A DNA stretch of 58,304 nt from an uncultured Chloroflexota bacterium. GTDB lineage: Bacteria > Chloroflexota > Anaerolineae > Anaerolineales > Villigracilaceae. Under the pieces are notes generated by a model. The model searched no databases, was not told the origin of the DNA, and saw only the letters and a program-made list of their open reading frames with translations. Positions 56,808 to 58,304 of this stretch are shown in pieces. Position 1 is the stretch's first letter. Each line of letters begins with the position of its first letter. The stretch lies in assembly GCA_903914955.1 (NCBI GenBank), contig CAIWRB010000069.1, positions 1-58,304 of the forward strand, in the 5' to 3' direction. The position numbers were made by a program, and so were the translations under genes.

Positions 56808-57439
56808 ATGAGTTCCTCGTATTCAGCTTTTTCCTGCTCAACCAAAGATTGAATTTTTTGGGCAATGCGCTTCCATTTTGGTTTCCCTGCGCGGGAGGCA
56901 AATTCGTGCAGGCGATTCATGTCCAGCCGTTCTAGGTTTTGCAAGCGAAGCCCTTGAAGGTAGTTGGATGAATCAGAAGCAGGGATGAGGTGCGCCAGAT
57001 CAAGAAGCGCTTTTTCGGGCGTCGCGATGAATGCCTGTTGTCCCTGGGAAACTTCCAAAAGTTGGTATCCAAAAAAGAGATGTGAGGCAAGATGATGAAA
57101 ATGAAATCCGTCGTCCCACTGTGCGGGGCGTTTTGTGGTGATGCTGATGGTGCGCGGAACATATTCTGGGATGAGTCCGTAGAACGCGAGCGCAGACTGC
57201 GTGCTGACATAGGAGCCAGTTACCAGCGCATTTGCAATTAGGAATGGGTGGGGGATGATATTCTGATAAGGTGGCGCGAGAGTGTACAAGCCACGGCGCA
57301 GTTGGTGGATTCGCCCGCTTCGCTCCCATCGGGAGAGTTGCCTCCGCACATCGTTGGGACCTACATCCCCAGTGAGAAGAAGTCCAGTTTCGAAGACGGG
57401 CTGGTTATGAACCAAGGATAAAAGTTCTTCAAATTTCAC
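56804..57439 (-). CDS. abiEi: AbiEi-type antitoxin (GTG start)
   Basis: A 211-residue antitoxin with an N-terminal winged helix (PNDVRRQLSRWERSGRIHQL and RGLYTLAPP) and a C-terminal domain typical of AbiEi. The start codon is GTG (57439), preceded by CATAAT six bases upstream. AbiEi proteins repress their own promoter by binding inverted repeats; one, TGCCAT-AA-ATGGCA, overlaps the -10 box. It is the first gene of the pair. Confidence 0.92.
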   Translation of the reverse strand: MKFEELLSLVHNQPVFETGLLLTGDVGPNDVRRQLSRWERSGRIHQLRRGLYTLAPPYQNIIPHPFLIANALVTGSYVSTQSALAFYGLIPEYVPRTISITTKRPAQWDDGFHFHHLASHLFFGYQLLEVSQGQQAFIATPEKALLDLAHLIPASDSSNYLQGLRLQNLERLDMNRLHEFASRAGKPKWKRIAQKIQSLVEQEKAEYEELI

Positions 57440-57445
57440 GTATTT

Positions 57446-57474
57446 ATTATGCCATAAATGGCAAATTAATGCAA
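57446..57474 (-). promoter_or_regulatory. AbiE promoter with overlapping operator
   Basis: TTGCAT and CATAAT are 17 nt apart on the minus strand. The -10 ends 6 nt before the GTG start, so the mRNA is probably leaderless. The palindrome TGCCATAAATGGCA (57450-57463) overlaps the -10 and is a good candidate AbiEi operator. Confidence 0.75.
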
Positions 57475-57639
57475 TAAAACTTTGAAATAAGTTTATTGGA
57501 ATGTCGGGCTTGGTTTTTTTTCATCCAATCTGTGTGGGCAAACGGCATTAATGAGCTTTGCTTTGCGCAAATCTGCAACTGCTGCCAAAAACTGGGGAAT
57601 TCAATCCAAAACCTACGTAGGTGTTACAAGAACTCCATT
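57475..57639. other. Junction between AbiE promoter and truncated rarA
   Basis: This stretch has no convincing gene. It contains a perfect palindrome ACCTACGTAGGT (57611-57622). The palindrome lies about 18 nt from the end of the rarA homology. Confidence 0.5.
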
Positions 57640-57993
57640 CACAAAAAGAATCGTGCGGATGTTATGTAAGCGTCTGCGTTCAAGTGACTCATCAATGACC
57701 ACCCGCAAATCGGCTTTGCCTGCGAGAATTGCTGAGATTGTAGTGAAATGACTCTTGGTGGTGTTGGCGATGACTTGCGCGAGCGTGGTCTTGCCAGTGC
57801 CTGGAGGTCCCCACAAAATGATGGAGGAGAAAAGTTTATCCGCTTCGATGGCGCGCCGCAGAAGTTTGCCTTCGCCCACGATATGTTCCTGCCCGATATA
57901 TTCATCCAAAGTGCGCGGACGCATTCGCGCGGCGAGCGGAGCTTCACTTTTCAGGCGTTCGTGCATGGCATGGTCAAAGAGGTCGTTGGACAT
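57640..57993 (-). pseudogene. Truncated second copy of rarA
   Basis: The ATG at 57993 opens a frame whose first 118 residues match rarA (50589-51998) at all but four positions (Y8H, Q11H, D12E, N30D). Homology stops after RTILFV, and the frame then ends as NGVLVTPT, stop at 57613. The Walker B motif and everything after it are missing. About 40 nucleotides differ over some 355 by hand count, nearly all at silent positions, so both copies evolved as working genes before this one was cut. A TATAAT box lies 6 nt before the ATG. Confidence 0.88.
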
Positions 57994-57999
57994 GGTGTG

Positions 58000-58005
58000 A
58001 TTATA
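58000..58005 (-). promoter_or_regulatory. -10 box of the truncated rarA
   Basis: TATAAT is placed 6 nt before the ATG, as in the intact rarA. Similarity to the intact copy ends at this box. Confidence 0.5.
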
Positions 58006-58219
58006 ACAACAAGAAATAAAATGGGCCGCTTCTTCCGCGGGTAGCACGTCAATAAAGAGTGGAGGAAGGAAAAGAAACAAGAAGGAGTCACGCGAAGTGG
58101 CTACTTCTTATGTGTTAAGTGTTAAAGGGTTGAAAAAAGTTGAGCTCAAGGGCAAACTTAGATACTGTTTAATAACTCGATAAAAGCTTGGTAAAAGCGA
58201 GAAAATCGGGCAAAATTGG

Positions 58220-58304
58220 ATGATGATCAAATCAAACCAAACTTACCCGACTGACTTGAATGATACCGAATGGAAGCAAATTGCGCCATACCTACCAGAA
58301 CCAA
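58220..58304 (+). mobile_element. Start of an IS5-family-like transposase (cut by window edge)
   Basis: An ATG at 58220 opens a frame to the window end. The product begins MMIKSNQTYPTDLNDTEW and continues as KQIAPYLPEP, which matches the N-terminus of IS5-type transposases (YPTDLTDAEW..IxPxLP). The left end of the element may lie near 58160 (GATACTGTTTAATAACTCG), but no inverted repeat can be confirmed. It lies beside the truncated rarA, so a transposition event may have shaped this junction. Confidence 0.75.

Overview
The window is a 58.3 kb piece of bacterial chromosome. The gene set points to Chloroflexota, most likely class Anaerolineae: a two-subunit glycine decarboxylase, a multi-GAF SpoIIE-type phosphatase with its STAS and anti-sigma partners, FemABX transferases without outer-membrane genes, an NDP-forming acyl-CoA synthetase, pyruvate phosphate dikinase and many scattered palindromic repeats. 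This placement is inference; no rRNA is present. Some genes have Shine-Dalgarno sites, while several others appear to be leaderless.

Layout. 1-646: a methyltransferase cut by the window edge. 0.8-4.4 kb: a glycine cleavage operon (gcvH, gcvPA, gcvPB) behind a tandem glycine riboswitch. 4.5-6.5 kb: small membrane proteins and the SRP RNA. 6.6-10.7 kb: a STAS / anti-sigma kinase / GAF-SpoIIE partner-switching module. 10.8-14.0 kb: a secreted protein, ridA and a two-component pair. 14.0-21.6 kb: an exopolysaccharide and cell-wall block (GT2, priming glycosyl-phosphotransferase, two sugar-nucleotide SDR enzymes, two FemABX transferases). 21.6-36.0 kb: mainly metabolic genes, two UvrD-family proteins, a membrane glycosyltransferase, a dienelactone hydrolase, a DUF4350-like protein and an S49 peptidase. 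36.2-40.6 kb: rplU-rpmA-rpmE, then tdk, hpt and a CCA/poly(A) polymerase. 40.7-45.4 kb: a receiver protein, ppdK and hemW. 45.5-49.9 kb: an aminotransferase behind a leader-peptide attenuator, then a ligase-peptidase fusion. 50-58 kb: a histidine phosphatase, rarA, SWIM and SNF2 genes, an AbiE toxin-antitoxin pair, a truncated second rarA, and the start of an IS5-like transposase.

The most unusual items are: (1) ribosomal protein bL31 fused to a domain resembling the C-terminal domain of RNA polymerase alpha; (2) a 36-codon leaderless leader peptide with overlapping antiterminator and terminator ahead of an aminotransferase; (3) short palindromic repeats that appear to sit in frame inside at least six genes and to lengthen their proteins; (4) a glutamate-cysteine-ligase-like domain fused to an M20 peptidase; (5) an SNF2/SWIM/AbiE segment bounded by an intact rarA and a diverged partial rarA; (6) a recurrent -10 box, six bases, start codon arrangement implying leaderless mRNAs.
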